Origin: Zoogloea sp.
Lineage (GTDB): Bacteria > Pseudomonadota > Gammaproteobacteria > Burkholderiales > Rhodocyclaceae
DNA: 64,000 bases
Reading direction: 5' to 3'
NCBI RefSeq assembly: GCF_030157465.1
Contig: NZ_JAOAUU010000060.1
Coordinates: 93,265-157,264 of the forward strand
Positions 51,766-61,975 of the stretch are shown piece after piece. The notes below the pieces were generated by a model. It searched no databases and was not told the DNA's origin. It worked only from the letters and a program-made list of their open reading frames with translations. Each line of letters starts with the position of its first letter. The stretch's first letter is position 1. The position numbers were made by a program, and so were the translations under genes.

Positions 51766-53721
51766 ATGATCCCGGAAATCGGCAGTTTCGCCCTCGTCCT
51801 CGCCCTGCTTGTCGCCATCGTGCAGGGCACCCTGCCGCTGATCGGCGCCCAGCGCGGCATTTCGGCCTGGATTGCGCTGGCGCGGCCGGCTTCGAGCATC
51901 CTGTTCCTGCTCATTGCCATCGCCTTCTGCTGCCTCACCGCCAGCTTCATCGACAACGATTTCTCGGTGCTCTACGTCGCCCAGCACTCCAACTCGCGGC
52001 TGCCGCTCGAATACCGCATCGCCGGCGTGTGGGGCGGCCACGAAGGCTCGCTGCTGCTGTGGGTATTGATGCTGTCGCTGTGGGCGCTGGCCGTGGCGGC
52101 CTTTTCGCGTAGCCTGCCGGACGACATGGTGGCGCGCGTAGAAGGCGTGCTCGGCCTCGTCGCCGCTGGCTTCCTGCTGTTCATCCTGGCCACCTCCAGC
52201 CCCTTCGAACGCCTGCTGCCCGCCGCCCAAGACGGTCGTGACCTCAACCCGCTCCTGCAGGATCCGGGCCTGATTTTCCACCCGCCCATGCTCTACATGG
52301 GCTACGTGGGCTTCTCGGTGGCCTTCGCCTTTGCGATTGCAGCGCTGCTGTCGGGCCGGCTCGACGCCGCCTGGGCGCGCTGGTCGCGGCCCTGGACCAC
52401 CGCGGCGTGGATCTTCCTCACCCTGGGCATCGGCCTCGGCTCCATCTGGGCCTACTACGAACTGGGCTGGGGCGGCTGGTGGTTCTGGGATCCCGTCGAA
52501 AACGCCTCCTTCATGCCCTGGCTGGTCGGCACCGCGCTGATCCACTCGCTGGCCGTCACCGAAAAACGCGGCAGCTTCAAGAACTGGACCGTGCTGCTCG
52601 CCATCGGCGCCTTCTCGCTGTCGCTGCTCGGCACCTTCCTGGTGCGCTCGGGCGTGCTGAGTTCGGTGCACGCCTTTGCCTCCGATCCCAAACGCGGCGT
52701 TTTCATCCTGGTGTTCCTGGCGGTGGTCGTCGGCGCCTCGCTCACGCTGTTCGCCTGGCGCGCACCGAAGGTCAGCCTCGGCGGCGCCTTTGCGCTGGTG
52801 TCCCGTGAAACCCTGCTGCTGATCAACAACGTGCTGTTGCTGTCCGCCGCCGGCGCGGTGCTGCTCGGCACGCTCTACCCGCTGGTGATCGACGCGCTCA
52901 ACCTGGGCAAGCTGTCGGTCGGCCCGCCGTATTTCAACGCGGTGTTCGCCCCGTTGATGGTGCCGCTGCTGTTCCTGATGGCAGTAGGCCCGGTGGCGCG
53001 CTGGAAGCAGGCCAATATTGCCGACATCGTCCGCCCGCTGCGCGGCGCCTTCACGCTGGCGGTCATCGCCGGCGTGGCCGTGCCCTTTGCGGCCGGCGAA
53101 TGGTCGGCCGGCGTGGCGCTGGGCATCGGCCTGGCCATGTGGATTGCCGGCTCGTCGGTGGTCCAGATCATCGCGCGCACCAAGTCCGGCCTGCCGCCGC
53201 GCGCCTTCTGGGGCATGCACATGGCACACGTGGGCATGGCGGTAACGCTGGTCGGCATCGTCATGGTCAAGCACTACGAAACCGAGCGCGACGTGCGCAT
53301 GGCGCCCGGCGACACCGTTGCCGCCGGAAGCTACACGATCCGCTTCCTGGGCGTCGAAGACGCACCCGGCCCCAACTACACCGCCGCCCGCGGCAACCTC
53401 GAGCTGCTCAAGGACGGCGCGCTCGTGATGCCCCTGCACCCCGAAAAGCGCAAATACCTGTCGTCAGCCATGCCCATGACCGAAGCCTTCATCGATCCCG
53501 GCCTGACCCGCGACATCTACGTTTCCCTCGGCGACCCGCTGGAAGGCGGCGACAAGGCCTGGAGCGTGCGCGTGTATTACAAGCCCTTTGTCAGCTGGAT
53601 CTGGGCCGGCGCGGTCTTCATGGCCCTCGGCGGCCTGCTGGCAGCCAGCGACCGGCGCTACCGCCTCAAATCGAAAGCCGCCAGCGCAAGCCGCCTGGCC
53701 AGCACCGGAGCCGCATCTTGA
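51766..53721 (+). CDS. ccmF: Cytochrome c haem lyase subunit CcmF
   Basis: The 651-aa membrane protein of the haem lyase has about 15 helices. The WWD domain GWGGWWFWDPVENASFMPW near residue 233 and conserved His residues bind haem for ligation to apocytochrome. The N-terminus MIPEIGSFALVLALLVAIVQ and a C-terminal periplasmic domain fit the family. Its TGA overlaps the TTG of ccmG. Confidence 0.96.
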   Translation: MIPEIGSFALVLALLVAIVQGTLPLIGAQRGISAWIALARPASSILFLLIAIAFCCLTASFIDNDFSVLYVAQHSNSRLPLEYRIAGVWGGHEGSLLLWVLMLSLWALAVAAFSRSLPDDMVARVEGVLGLVAAGFLLFILATSSPFERLLPAAQDGRDLNPLLQDPGLIFHPPMLYMGYVGFSVAFAFAIAALLSGRLDAAWARWSRPWTTAAWIFLTLGIGLGSIWAYYELGWGGWWFWDPVENASFMPWLVGTALIHSLAVTEKRGSFKNWTVLLAIGAFSLSLLGTFLVRSGVLSSVHAFASDPKRGVFILVFLAVVVGASLTLFAWRAPKVSLGGAFALVSRETLLLINNVLLLSAAGAVLLGTLYPLVIDALNLGKLSVGPPYFNAVFAPLMVPLLFLMAVGPVARWKQANIADIVRPLRGAFTLAVIAGVAVPFAAGEWSAGVALGIGLAMWIAGSSVVQIIARTKSGLPPRAFWGMHMAHVGMAVTLVGIVMVKHYETERDVRMAPGDTVAAGSYTIRFLGVEDAPGPNYTAARGNLELLKDGALVMPLHPEKRKYLSSAMPMTEAFIDPGLTRDIYVSLGDPLEGGDKAWSVRVYYKPFVSWIWAGAVFMALGGLLAASDRRYRLKSKAASASRLASTGAAS

Positions 53722-54308
53722 AACGTTTCCTGATTCCCCTCGGCATCTTTTTGGTCCTGGTGGTTTTCCTCGCCGTCGGCCTCAACCGCGATCCCCATGA
53801 GGTGCCCTCGCCGCTGGTCGGCAAGCCCGCACCCGAATTCCGCCTCGAACAGCTCGGCGCCGCCGGAAAAACCTTCTCCCCGGCCGACATGCGCGGCCAG
53901 GTCTGGCTGCTCAACGTATGGGCGTCGTGGTGCGTATCGTGCCGCGCAGAGCACCCGCTGCTGGTGGCCTTCGCCAAACAGGGCGGCCTCCCCATCGTCG
54001 GCCTCAACTACAAGGAAGTGCGCGGCGACGGCGAAACCGACGTGAAAAAACTCGCGGCCGGCGCAGAAGCCAGCCTCACCCGCCAGCGCGCCGATGCCTG
54101 GCTCACCCGCCATGGCAACCCTTACACCCTGTCGGTGCTCGACATGGATGGCCGGGTCGGCATCGACTACGGCGTGTACGGCGTGCCGGAAACCTATCTG
54201 ATCGACAAGAAAGGCGTCATCCGCTTCAAGCAGATCGGCCCGATCACTCCCGAAGCACTCCAGCAGAAAATCCTCCCGCTGGCCAAGAAGCTCGCCGAGG
54301 AATCCTGA
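53718..54308 (+). CDS. ccmG: Thiol:disulfide interchange protein CcmG/DsbE
   Basis: The 196-aa membrane-anchored thioredoxin keeps apocytochrome CXXCH thiols reduced. It has an anchor (residues 2-22), WLLNVWASWCVSCRAEHPLL with the redox CVSC, the family insertion NYKEVRGDG, and the cis-Pro region GVPETYLIDKKGVIRFK. The start is TTG at 53718, overlapping the ccmF stop (TTGA); no better start exists. Confidence 0.95.
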   Translation: MKRFLIPLGIFLVLVVFLAVGLNRDPHEVPSPLVGKPAPEFRLEQLGAAGKTFSPADMRGQVWLLNVWASWCVSCRAEHPLLVAFAKQGGLPIVGLNYKEVRGDGETDVKKLAAGAEASLTRQRADAWLTRHGNPYTLSVLDMDGRVGIDYGVYGVPETYLIDKKGVIRFKQIGPITPEALQQKILPLAKKLAEES

Positions 54309-54309
54309 A

Positions 54310-54801
54310 ATGAAGCTCGCCACCGCCGCGGCAACCCTGTTGCTCGCCCTCGCACCCCTCGCCCATGCGGGCGAGGCCACCCCGATGGCCGCAGATCCGG
54401 TCATCGAAGCACGCCTTATCGTCATCTCCGAAGAACTGCGCTGCCTCGTCTGCCAGAACGAAAGCCTCGCCGCATCCCGCGCCGAACTCGCCAACGACCT
54501 GCGCGAGGAAGTACGCAAGCTGATCAGCCAGGGCAAGACCGACGCCGAGATCAAGGAATACCTCGTCGCCCGCTACGGCGATTTCGTGCTCTACCGGCCG
54601 CCGGTCAAGCCAACCACCTGGCTGCTGTGGTTCGGCCCCTTCGTGCTGCTGGCCGGCAGCGTGATCGGCCTGATCCTTTACCTGCGCCGCCGCACCCGCC
54701 TGCTTGCCCCGACTGCACTTTCCGCCGCAGACAAAGCCGCTGCCAAGGCCCTCCTCGCCGATGACGGCGCCTCACCCACCCGTCCGAAAGACGCCGCATG
54801 A
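54310..54801 (+). CDS. ccmH: Cytochrome c maturation protein CcmH (CycL)
   Basis: The 163-aa precursor has a signal peptide, the redox motif EELRCLVCQNESLAASRA near residue 42, FVLYRPPVKPTTWLLWFGPF and one membrane helix. It exchanges disulfides with apocytochrome and CcmG. The C-terminal tail is Ala-rich. It overlaps ccmI by 4 nt. Confidence 0.95.
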   Translation: MKLATAAATLLLALAPLAHAGEATPMAADPVIEARLIVISEELRCLVCQNESLAASRAELANDLREEVRKLISQGKTDAEIKEYLVARYGDFVLYRPPVKPTTWLLWFGPFVLLAGSVIGLILYLRRRTRLLAPTALSAADKAAAKALLADDGASPTRPKDAA

Positions 54802-56054
54802 CCGCCTTCTGGATAGCCGCCGGGCTGCTCACCCTCCTCGTCCTCGCCGTGCTGTGCTGGCCGCTGCTGCGCCGCCGCCAGGCCGGCCACGCCTCCCGCA
54901 AGGCCATCAACACCGCCATCTACCGTGACCAGATGGTCGACATCGACCGCGACCTCGCCAACGGCGCGCTCACCGCGACCGACCACGCCATCGCCCGCGA
55001 CGAACTCGAGCGCCGCGTCCTCGAAGACGTGGCCGACGATGCGCCCACCACCGCCAACGCCCCCCGCCGGCTGCCGCGCACGGCCCTTGTGCTCTCGGCA
55101 GCACTGCCCGTCGCCGCCGTCGCCCTGTACTTCGTGCTCGGCACCCCGGCAGCCCTCGATCCGGCCGTCCAGCAAAACGCAAGCCCGACAGCTGCCGAAG
55201 TCGAAAAAATGGTCGCAACCCTCGCCGCCAGGCTCGAGCAGAACCCCAACAATCCCGAAGGCTGGGTCATGCTCGGACGCAGCTACAAGGCCATGGGCCG
55301 CTTCGACGAAGCCGCCCGCGCCTTCGACCGGGCCGGCCCTGCCATTGAAAGCGAACCCGAGCTGATGCTCGACGTTGCCGAACTCTCGGCCGAGCTCAAC
55401 AAGGGCAGGATCGAAGGCAAAGGCCTGGAGCTCCTCCAGCGGGTACTCAAGGAGCAACCCGACAACCCCCAGGCCCTCGTGCTGGCCGGCACCAACGCCT
55501 TTTTCCGCCAGAATTACGCCGACGCCGTCCGCCACTGGGAACGCCTCCTCGCGCAGGTTCCGCCCGACTCCCAGGACGCCCAGAACCTCAGCGCCGGCAT
55601 CGACAAGGCACGCAGCCTGATGAACAGCGGCGCCAAGCCCACGTCCGGCCCCTTCGAAGCCCCGGCAGCGACGCCCGAAAAACCGCGGGCAGCAGCCCCG
55701 GCCAACGGCGCCACCGCGGTCGGCGGTCGGGTCGACCTCGCCCCGGCCCTCAAGGCCAAGGCCAGCCCCGACGACCTGGTTTACATCTTCGCCCGCGCCG
55801 CCCAGGGGCCGCGCATGCCGCTGGCCGTGCTCCGCGCACGGGTTGCCGACCTGCCGATGGATTTCAAGCTCGACGACAGCATGGCGATGAGCCCGGACTT
55901 CAAGCTCTCCTCCGTTGCCGAGCTGCGCATCGAGGCACGGGTGTCCAAATCCGGCGACGCCATCGCCAAGCCGGGTGATCTCAGCGGCGACATCAGCCCC
56001 GTCAAGCCGGGTGCCACGGGCCTCAAACTGGTCATCGACAAGGTGCTGCCGTAA
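54798..56054 (+). CDS. ccmI: Apocytochrome c chaperone CcmI (CycH)
   Basis: The 418-aa protein has two N-terminal membrane helices around a cytoplasmic loop with NTAIYRDQMVDIDRDLANG, then a periplasmic TPR region (about residues 135-275: PNNPEGWVMLGRSYKAMGRF and similar repeats) that binds the apocytochrome C-terminus, and a C-terminal beta domain (about residues 310-418). Last gene of the ccm operon. In enterobacteria this is fused to CcmH; here it is separate. Confidence 0.93.
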   Translation: MTAFWIAAGLLTLLVLAVLCWPLLRRRQAGHASRKAINTAIYRDQMVDIDRDLANGALTATDHAIARDELERRVLEDVADDAPTTANAPRRLPRTALVLSAALPVAAVALYFVLGTPAALDPAVQQNASPTAAEVEKMVATLAARLEQNPNNPEGWVMLGRSYKAMGRFDEAARAFDRAGPAIESEPELMLDVAELSAELNKGRIEGKGLELLQRVLKEQPDNPQALVLAGTNAFFRQNYADAVRHWERLLAQVPPDSQDAQNLSAGIDKARSLMNSGAKPTSGPFEAPAATPEKPRAAAPANGATAVGGRVDLAPALKAKASPDDLVYIFARAAQGPRMPLAVLRARVADLPMDFKLDDSMAMSPDFKLSSVAELRIEARVSKSGDAIAKPGDLSGDISPVKPGATGLKLVIDKVLP

Positions 56055-56068
56055 CACACCGCAAACTG

Positions 56069-56083
56069 ATAGGCCCAGCCTAT
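56069..56083 (+). terminator. Small hairpin at the end of the ccm operon
   Basis: ATAGGC-CCA-GCCTAT lies 15 nt after the ccmI stop; a TTTT run follows 12 nt later. A second small hairpin (ACGGG/CCCGT) is near 56116-56129. Weak terminator candidates. Confidence 0.35.
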
Positions 56084-56148
56084 TACGAGCATCGTTTTAA
56101 ACAATTAGCCCACCCACGGGTGCTCCCGTAGCATCCGCGGGTGTTCAA

Positions 56149-56171
56149 AGCCCCCTCTCTTGAAGGGGGCT
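56149..56171 (+). terminator. GC stem-loop in the ccmI-cupin gap
   Basis: AGCCCCCT (56149-56156) and AGGGGGCT (56164-56171) form a perfect 8-bp stem with a 7-nt loop, without a T-run. It may terminate ccm read-through or be part of a small repeat. The rest of the 255-nt gap shows no gene. Confidence 0.42.
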
Positions 56172-56309
56172 CTCAGACCAAGCCTCTTAAAGCGCGCCGG
56201 GGTACCCAAAAAAGCCCCCAATACCCAACAGAGATTCATCCCGGCGCAGCCTTTTTCCTTCCGCGGCAATCAGCGGCATACTGTTCCAATCCTCACCGGG
56301 AACAGCACC

Positions 56310-56627
56310 ATGCCCTGCAAGAACCTCCTCGCCGATCTTCCACCGCCCACGGAAGAAGAACACTTCGAAACCCTGTTTTGCAATCCACAGCTGCGCATCG
56401 AGCGCATCGTGTCGCACCGTCACGCCAGCCCGCCCGGCTTCTGGTATGAGCAGGCCGACGACGAGTGGGTGATGCTGGTTCAGGGCTGCGCCGAACTCGA
56501 ATTCGACAACGCACAGCGCCAGGCCCTCACCCCCGGTGACTGGCTGCTGATCCCGGCCGGCCAGCGCCACCGGGTCGCATCCACCGGCCCCGACACCGTC
56601 TGGCTGGCCGTGCACGCCCGGCGCTGA
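56310..56627 (+). CDS. Small cupin-domain protein
   Basis: The 105-aa single-domain cupin has IERIVSHRHASPPGFWYEQ and WVMLVQGCAELEF (motif 1 region), then LTPGDWLLIPAGQRHRVAST (motif 2 with His). The metal ligands expected in motif 1 are only partly present. Ligand and role are unknown. The ATG at 56310 is used; the frame stays open further upstream but runs through intergenic hairpins. Confidence 0.82.
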   Translation: MPCKNLLADLPPPTEEEHFETLFCNPQLRIERIVSHRHASPPGFWYEQADDEWVMLVQGCAELEFDNAQRQALTPGDWLLIPAGQRHRVASTGPDTVWLAVHARR

Positions 56628-56686
56628 CAGCCCCGCAGCGACAGTTTGTCGTATCCTCCTGTCCTTCCCAAACAGGAGTGACACCC

Positions 56687-57655
56687 ATGATCCGTCGCAG
56701 CATCACCGCCCTGGCCGTGGCCATTGGCGCCAGCTTCCTTCCGGTTTCGCCCGCCTTCGCCGAAGCCCCGGCCGTCAAAACCCAGGCCCCCGGCTACTAC
56801 CGCGCCACCGTCGGCGATCTCGAAATCACCGCCCTTTACGACGGCTACGTGGACCTCGCCGCAAACCTGCTGCTGGGCGCCAGCAAGGCCGAAGTCCAGC
56901 GCCTGCTGGCCAGCAGCTTCATCGCCGGCGAGAAGGTCCAGACCGCGGTGAATACCTACCTCATCAACGTCGGCGGCAAACTCGTTCTCGTCGACACCGG
57001 CGCCGCCAAGGCCTTCGGCCCGACCCTCGGCTTCGTCGGCGAGCAGATCCGCGCCGCCGGCTACACGCCGGAACAGGTGGACATCGTGCTGCTGACCCAC
57101 CTCCACGCCGACCACGTGGCCGGCCTCCTCGGCGCCGACGGCAAGCCGCTCTTCCCGAATGCCGAAGTGCGCGTGGACCAGACCGAAAGCGACTTCTGGC
57201 TCTCCGAAGCCAACGCCGCCAAGGCGCCCAAGGATTTCCAGCCCTTCTTCCAGATCGCCCGCACCAGCGCCGCCCCCTACCAGGCCGCCGGCAAGTGGAA
57301 AACCTTCAGCGGCGCCGCCGAGCTGGCTCCGGGCGTCAAGGCCGTTCCGGCCATCGGTCACACCCCGGGCCACGCCGCCTACCTCATCGAATCGAAGGGC
57401 GAGCGCCTGCTGATCCTGGGTGACGCGGTCCATGCCCATGCCGTGCAGTTCGCCCGCCCGCAGGTCGCCATCGAGTTCGACAGCGACAAGAAGCAGGCCG
57501 TGGCCACCCGCAAGAAGCTCTTCGCCTGGGCCGCCAAGGAGAAACTGCTGGTTTCCGGCATGCACCTGCCCTTCCCCGGCCTCGGCCACGTCCGCGCCGA
57601 CGGCAAGGGCTACGCCTGGGTGCCGGTGGAATACAGCCCGCTGCGCAGCAAGTAA
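56687..57655 (+). CDS. Exported metallo-beta-lactamase-fold hydrolase
   Basis: The 322-aa precursor has a signal peptide (RSITALAVAIGASFLPVSPA, ending AFAEA). The MBL metal motif is LLTHLHADHVAGLLGADG near residue 142, with GHTPGHAAYLIESKG and LILGDAVHAHAVQF supplying further ligands. It resembles quorum-quenching-lactonase-like or general MBL proteins; the substrate is unknown. AGGAG sits 8 nt before the ATG at 56687; a GTG three codons upstream overlaps that site and is rejected. Confidence 0.86.
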   Translation: MIRRSITALAVAIGASFLPVSPAFAEAPAVKTQAPGYYRATVGDLEITALYDGYVDLAANLLLGASKAEVQRLLASSFIAGEKVQTAVNTYLINVGGKLVLVDTGAAKAFGPTLGFVGEQIRAAGYTPEQVDIVLLTHLHADHVAGLLGADGKPLFPNAEVRVDQTESDFWLSEANAAKAPKDFQPFFQIARTSAAPYQAAGKWKTFSGAAELAPGVKAVPAIGHTPGHAAYLIESKGERLLILGDAVHAHAVQFARPQVAIEFDSDKKQAVATRKKLFAWAAKEKLLVSGMHLPFPGLGHVRADGKGYAWVPVEYSPLRSK

Positions 57656-57657
57656 GC

Positions 57658-57687
57658 AAAAAGGGCGACCCGCGGGTCGCCCTTTTT
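57658..57687. terminator. Bidirectional rho-independent terminator
   Basis: A nearly perfect palindrome, AAAAAGGGCGACC-CGCG-GGTCGCCCTTTTT, lies 3 nt after the MBL stop and 38 nt beyond the metK stop. A 13-bp stem with A- and T-runs on either side serves both converging genes. Confidence 0.92.
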
Positions 57688-57724
57688 GCTGCGCTGTCGC
57701 TACCGAAGCAGCGTGCCGCCGAAA

Positions 57725-58891
<1,167 letters not shown>

Positions 58892-58902
58892 GAAGCGCTC
58901 CT

Positions 58903-58949
58903 AAAAAACAAAAATCCCCAGTGCTGGCGGCGTTGCCGTCTCTGGGGAT
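58903..58949 (-). terminator. Intrinsic terminator inside the metK leader (probable attenuator)
   Basis: Read on the minus strand, ATCCCCAG (58949-58942) pairs with CTGGGGAT (58921-58914) around an inner hairpin CGGC-AAC-GCCG, and is followed by TTTTGTTTTTT. The U-run ends 11 nt before the metK ATG and touches the Shine-Dalgarno. Placement within the leader, not after a gene, suggests transcription attenuation of metK. Confidence 0.7.
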
Positions 58950-58993
58950 GTTTCGGAGCGGCGACGCTTTAGCAGTATTTTTTTGGCCCTGCA

Positions 58994-59008
58994 CACAGCA
59001 ATGCTGTG
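58994..59008. promoter_or_regulatory. Palindromic operator-like site between metK and lpxL-like gene
   Basis: CACAGCA-A-TGCTGTG is a perfect 7-bp inverted repeat with a 1-nt centre in the divergent region. On the minus strand TTGCTG within it (59001-58996) could serve as a -35, with AATACT (58979-58974) as -10, 16 nt apart, for metK. A repressor bound here would cover that promoter. Confidence 0.42.
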
Positions 59009-59117
59009 CGCCACCTCCGCCCTGCAAGTTGTCGGATTAACTCGGCGGAATCACAATTATAGCTTTGCACACCCGGCAGTCAATTCGGCCGATTCCCTAC
59101 ACTGTCACTCAGCACCG

Positions 59118-59969
59118 ATGGCGTCGCACATTCTCTCCCTTCTTGCCCGCCTGCCGCTGGGGCTGCTCCAGGCTTTCGGCGTCTTTGCCGGCTGGCTGAC
59201 CTACGCCCTGTCGCCCACCTACCGACGGCGCCTGCGGGCCAATCTCGAACAGGCACTGGGTGCCGAAACCGCCGGCCGGGTCTGGCGCCAGGTGGTTGCC
59301 GAAACCGGCAAGCAGGCGCTGGAGCTGCCCTGGATGCTGCTGCGCCCACAGGCGGAACTCGTCGCCAAGGTGGTCAAGGTGAGCGGCTGGGAGCACGTCG
59401 AGGCCGCCGAAGCCACCGGTGGCGGCATCCTGTTCATCACGCCCCACCTGGGCTGCTTTGAAATCACCGCACAGTATTTTTCGACCCACCAGCCGATCAC
59501 CGTGCTCTACCGGGCACCCAAAAAAGCCGTGTTGCAACCCTTCATCAACGCCGGACGCAGCCGCGGCGCCATGCGCCTGGCACCGGCCGACGTGGGCGGC
59601 GTGCGGCGACTGATCAAGGCCCTTCGCGCGCGCGAGGCCGTGGGCATGCTGCCGGACCAGGTGCCCGGCAGCGGCGAAGGCGCCTGGCTGCCTTTTTTCG
59701 GCCGCCCGGCCTACACCATGACGCTCGCCGCCCGCCTCTCCGAAGTGGCCGGCGTCAGCACGATTTTCGCGTGGGCCGAACGCCTGCCCGGCGGCACGGG
59801 CTATCACCTGCACCTGCGCCCGCCGCTGGCGCCCCTCCAGGGCGACACCGAAACCCGCGCCGCCGCCATCAACCGCGAGATGGAAGCCCAGATCCGCGAA
59901 AATCCGGCCCAGTACCTGTGGGGCTACAACCGTTACAAACGTCCCAAGGGCGCCAGGAACAACGGATGA
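59118..59969 (+). CDS. Lipid A biosynthesis acyltransferase, LpxL/HtrB family (first copy)
   Basis: The 283-aa inner-membrane acyltransferase has an N-terminal membrane helix (HILSLLARLPLGLLQAFGVF) and the HX4E motif FITPHLGCFEITAQYF near residue 113. GMLPDQVPGSGEGAWLPFFG matches the family's acceptor loop. It should add a secondary acyl chain to Kdo2-lipid A. The ATG at 59118 matches the family start. It is divergent from metK and 99 nt ahead of a second copy. Confidence 0.92.
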   Translation: MASHILSLLARLPLGLLQAFGVFAGWLTYALSPTYRRRLRANLEQALGAETAGRVWRQVVAETGKQALELPWMLLRPQAELVAKVVKVSGWEHVEAAEATGGGILFITPHLGCFEITAQYFSTHQPITVLYRAPKKAVLQPFINAGRSRGAMRLAPADVGGVRRLIKALRAREAVGMLPDQVPGSGEGAWLPFFGRPAYTMTLAARLSEVAGVSTIFAWAERLPGGTGYHLHLRPPLAPLQGDTETRAAAINREMEAQIRENPAQYLWGYNRYKRPKGARNNG

Positions 59970-60068
59970 AGCGCCCCTCTCGATGCGGACGCGCTGGCGA
60001 TCAACGCACGCGCAACACGCCGCCCCGGCCCGTCCAACGATCAACCCCTCACTCCTCACTGCCTTCCT

Positions 60069-60941
60069 ATGAGCCGTATCGTCGTCGCCCTGCTGTGGCT
60101 GCTGCACTGGCTGCCCCTGTCGATCCAGGCCCCCATCGGCCGCGCCATCGGCCTTCTGCTGTACGCGATCATCGCCCCACGGCGCAAAGTCACCCTCACC
60201 AACCTGCGCCTGTGCTTCCCCGAGCTTTCCGAAGCCGAGCGGCGCAAGCTCGCCCGCGAGCACTTCGCCCTGGCCGGTCGCAGTCTGGTGGAGCGCGGCC
60301 TGGCGTGGTTTGCATCCGAGGAGCGCATCCGCCGCCTCGTGCGCATCGACCGCGAGGACATGCTTAAAAAACTCGTGGACGCCGGCCAGCCGGTGATCCT
60401 GCTCACGCCCCATTTCCTGGGGCTGGATCTCGGCGGCACGCGCATGGCGATCTCGTTCAACTGCGTCAGCATCTACGCACGCCAGAAAGACGCGGTGATC
60501 GACCGCTGGCTCTTTCACGGCCGCAGCCGTTTTGGCAACCAGCTGCTGCTGCGCCGCGACGAAAGCATCCGCGCCTCGATCAAGGCCATGAAGGAGCCGC
60601 GCCCCTTTTACTACCTGCCGGACATGGACAACGGCCCCAGCGAATCGGTATTCGTGCCGTTTTTTGGCGTACAGGCCGCCACGCTGGCCGCCCTGCCGCG
60701 CTTTGCAAAGCTTGGCGCCGCCGTGGTGGTCCCCTGCGTAACCCGCATGCTGCCGGGCGGCCAGGGCTACGTGGTCGAGCTGGGCGACCCGTGGGAACAC
60801 TTCCCCGGCACCAGCGTCGAAGCCGACGCCCGCCGCATGAATGAATTTCTCGAAGACCGCATCCGCACGATGCCGGCCCAGTACTACTGGGTGCATCGCC
60901 GCTTCAAGACCCGCCCGCCGGGCGAGCCGAAGATTTACTGA
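60069..60941 (+). CDS. Lipid A biosynthesis acyltransferase, LpxL/LpxM family (second copy)
   Basis: The 290-aa acyltransferase has the HX4D motif LLTPHFLGLDLGGTRMA near residue 117, YLPDMDNGPSESVFVPFFGV and a C-terminal YYWVHRRFKTRPPGE, characteristic of late lipid A acyltransferases (the W-x-H-R-R-F-K-T-R tail). It differs enough from the copy at 59118 to suggest a distinct position on lipid A. Likely co-transcribed with it. Confidence 0.93.
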   Translation: MSRIVVALLWLLHWLPLSIQAPIGRAIGLLLYAIIAPRRKVTLTNLRLCFPELSEAERRKLAREHFALAGRSLVERGLAWFASEERIRRLVRIDREDMLKKLVDAGQPVILLTPHFLGLDLGGTRMAISFNCVSIYARQKDAVIDRWLFHGRSRFGNQLLLRRDESIRASIKAMKEPRPFYYLPDMDNGPSESVFVPFFGVQAATLAALPRFAKLGAAVVVPCVTRMLPGGQGYVVELGDPWEHFPGTSVEADARRMNEFLEDRIRTMPAQYYWVHRRFKTRPPGEPKIY

Positions 60942-60956
60942 GAAGTGGGGCGCGCG

Positions 60957-61184
60957 CTAACGCTCGCCATCCCGCGCAGCCAGTTCGGCCAGCACCAGCG
61001 GAAACGCCGCGCTGCCCAGGAGCGCCACGCCCGACACCAACAGCACCAGCCCCGCGCCGGACTCCTCCAGCAGCGGATGCAGATCCGCCCCAAAACCCGC
61101 CAGCAACAAAAGGCCGGCGGCAAGGCAGGCCAGGCCGGGAATCCCCATCAGCCACGCGCCGGCCGGAAGTCGCTTGAACGCCAT
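60957..61184 (-). CDS. Small membrane protein, unknown
   Basis: The 75-aa protein has two hydrophobic helices (AWLMGIPGLACLAAGLLLLA and GAGLVLLVSGVALLGSAAFP) linked by a short loop, with a charged end AARDGER. The ATG at 61184 lies 2 nt after the trmB stop, so it is probably translated with trmB. I recognise no family; it could be a small membrane accessory. Confidence 0.6.
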   Translation of the reverse strand: MAFKRLPAGAWLMGIPGLACLAAGLLLLAGFGADLHPLLEESGAGLVLLVSGVALLGSAAFPLVLAELAARDGER

Positions 61185-61186
61185 GC

Positions 61187-61912
61187 TCAAACCCGCCTGA
61201 AAACCAGATCCCACACCCCGTGGCCGAGCTTGATGCCGCGGTTCTCGAACTTGGTGAGCGGGCGATAGTCGGGCTTCTCGGCGAAGCCTGCGGCGGTGTT
61301 GACGAGCAACGGCTCGGCCGAAAGCACTTCGAGCATTTGCTGGGCGTATTCCTCCCAGTCGGTGGCGCAGTGCAGATAGCCACCCGGCGCAAGGCGCGAG
61401 GCAATCAACTTGACGAAGGGCGACTGGATCAGCCGGCGCTTGTGATGCCGCTTCTTCGGCCAGGGATCCGGAAAATAAACATGCACGCCGGCCAGCGAAG
61501 CTTCCGGAATCATGTCGCGCAACACCTCCACGGCGTCGTGCTGGACGATGCGCAGATTGGGGATGTTGCCCTCCTCGATCAGCTTGCACAGGCCGCCAAC
61601 GCCCGGAGCATGCACCTCGATGCCCAGAAAATCGTCACCCGGCCGGGCCTGGGCGATGGCCGCGGTGGATTGCCCCATGCCAAAGCCGATTTCCACGACA
61701 TGCGGCGCCTGGCGGCCAAAAACCTCGTTCAGGTCGACGGGCGCCGGACGGTAGGCAAGGCCCACCCTGGGCATCATCTCGTCAAGAAAACGGTGCTGGG
61801 CATCCGACATGCGGCCCTGGCGCAGCACGAAACTGCGGATCGACTGGGACGTGAGGCGGGGGGTGGAGTGCTGCGGCTCGTCGGCGGGGGTCTGCTGGAT
61901 TTCTTCGCTCAT
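61187..61912 (-). CDS. trmB: tRNA (guanine-N7-)-methyltransferase
   Basis: Methylates G46 in the tRNA variable loop using SAM. The 241-aa product has [20 protein letters not shown] at the N-terminus, motif [17 protein letters not shown] near residue 72, and the diagnostic [19 protein letters not shown] near residue 146. The family C-terminus [17 protein letters not shown] is present. Confidence 0.96.
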   Translation of the reverse strand: MSEEIQQTPADEPQHSTPRLTSQSIRSFVLRQGRMSDAQHRFLDEMMPRVGLAYRPAPVDLNEVFGRQAPHVVEIGFGMGQSTAAIAQARPGDDFLGIEVHAPGVGGLCKLIEEGNIPNLRIVQHDAVEVLRDMIPEASLAGVHVYFPDPWPKKRHHKRRLIQSPFVKLIASRLAPGGYLHCATDWEEYAQQMLEVLSAEPLLVNTAAGFAEKPDYRPLTKFENRGIKLGHGVWDLVFRRV

Positions 61913-61975
61913 GGCGCGGTCCGGAATGGAAAACGGCGCACCGTAGCGCGCCGCAGGTCAATCGAATGGGGTGTA

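Noticed and set aside
58892..59117. Known SAM riboswitch class upstream of metK
   Set aside because: Only a terminator-type hairpin is clear; I could not align the leader with SAM-I, SAM-II or SAH consensus features, so it is reported as an attenuator candidate only.
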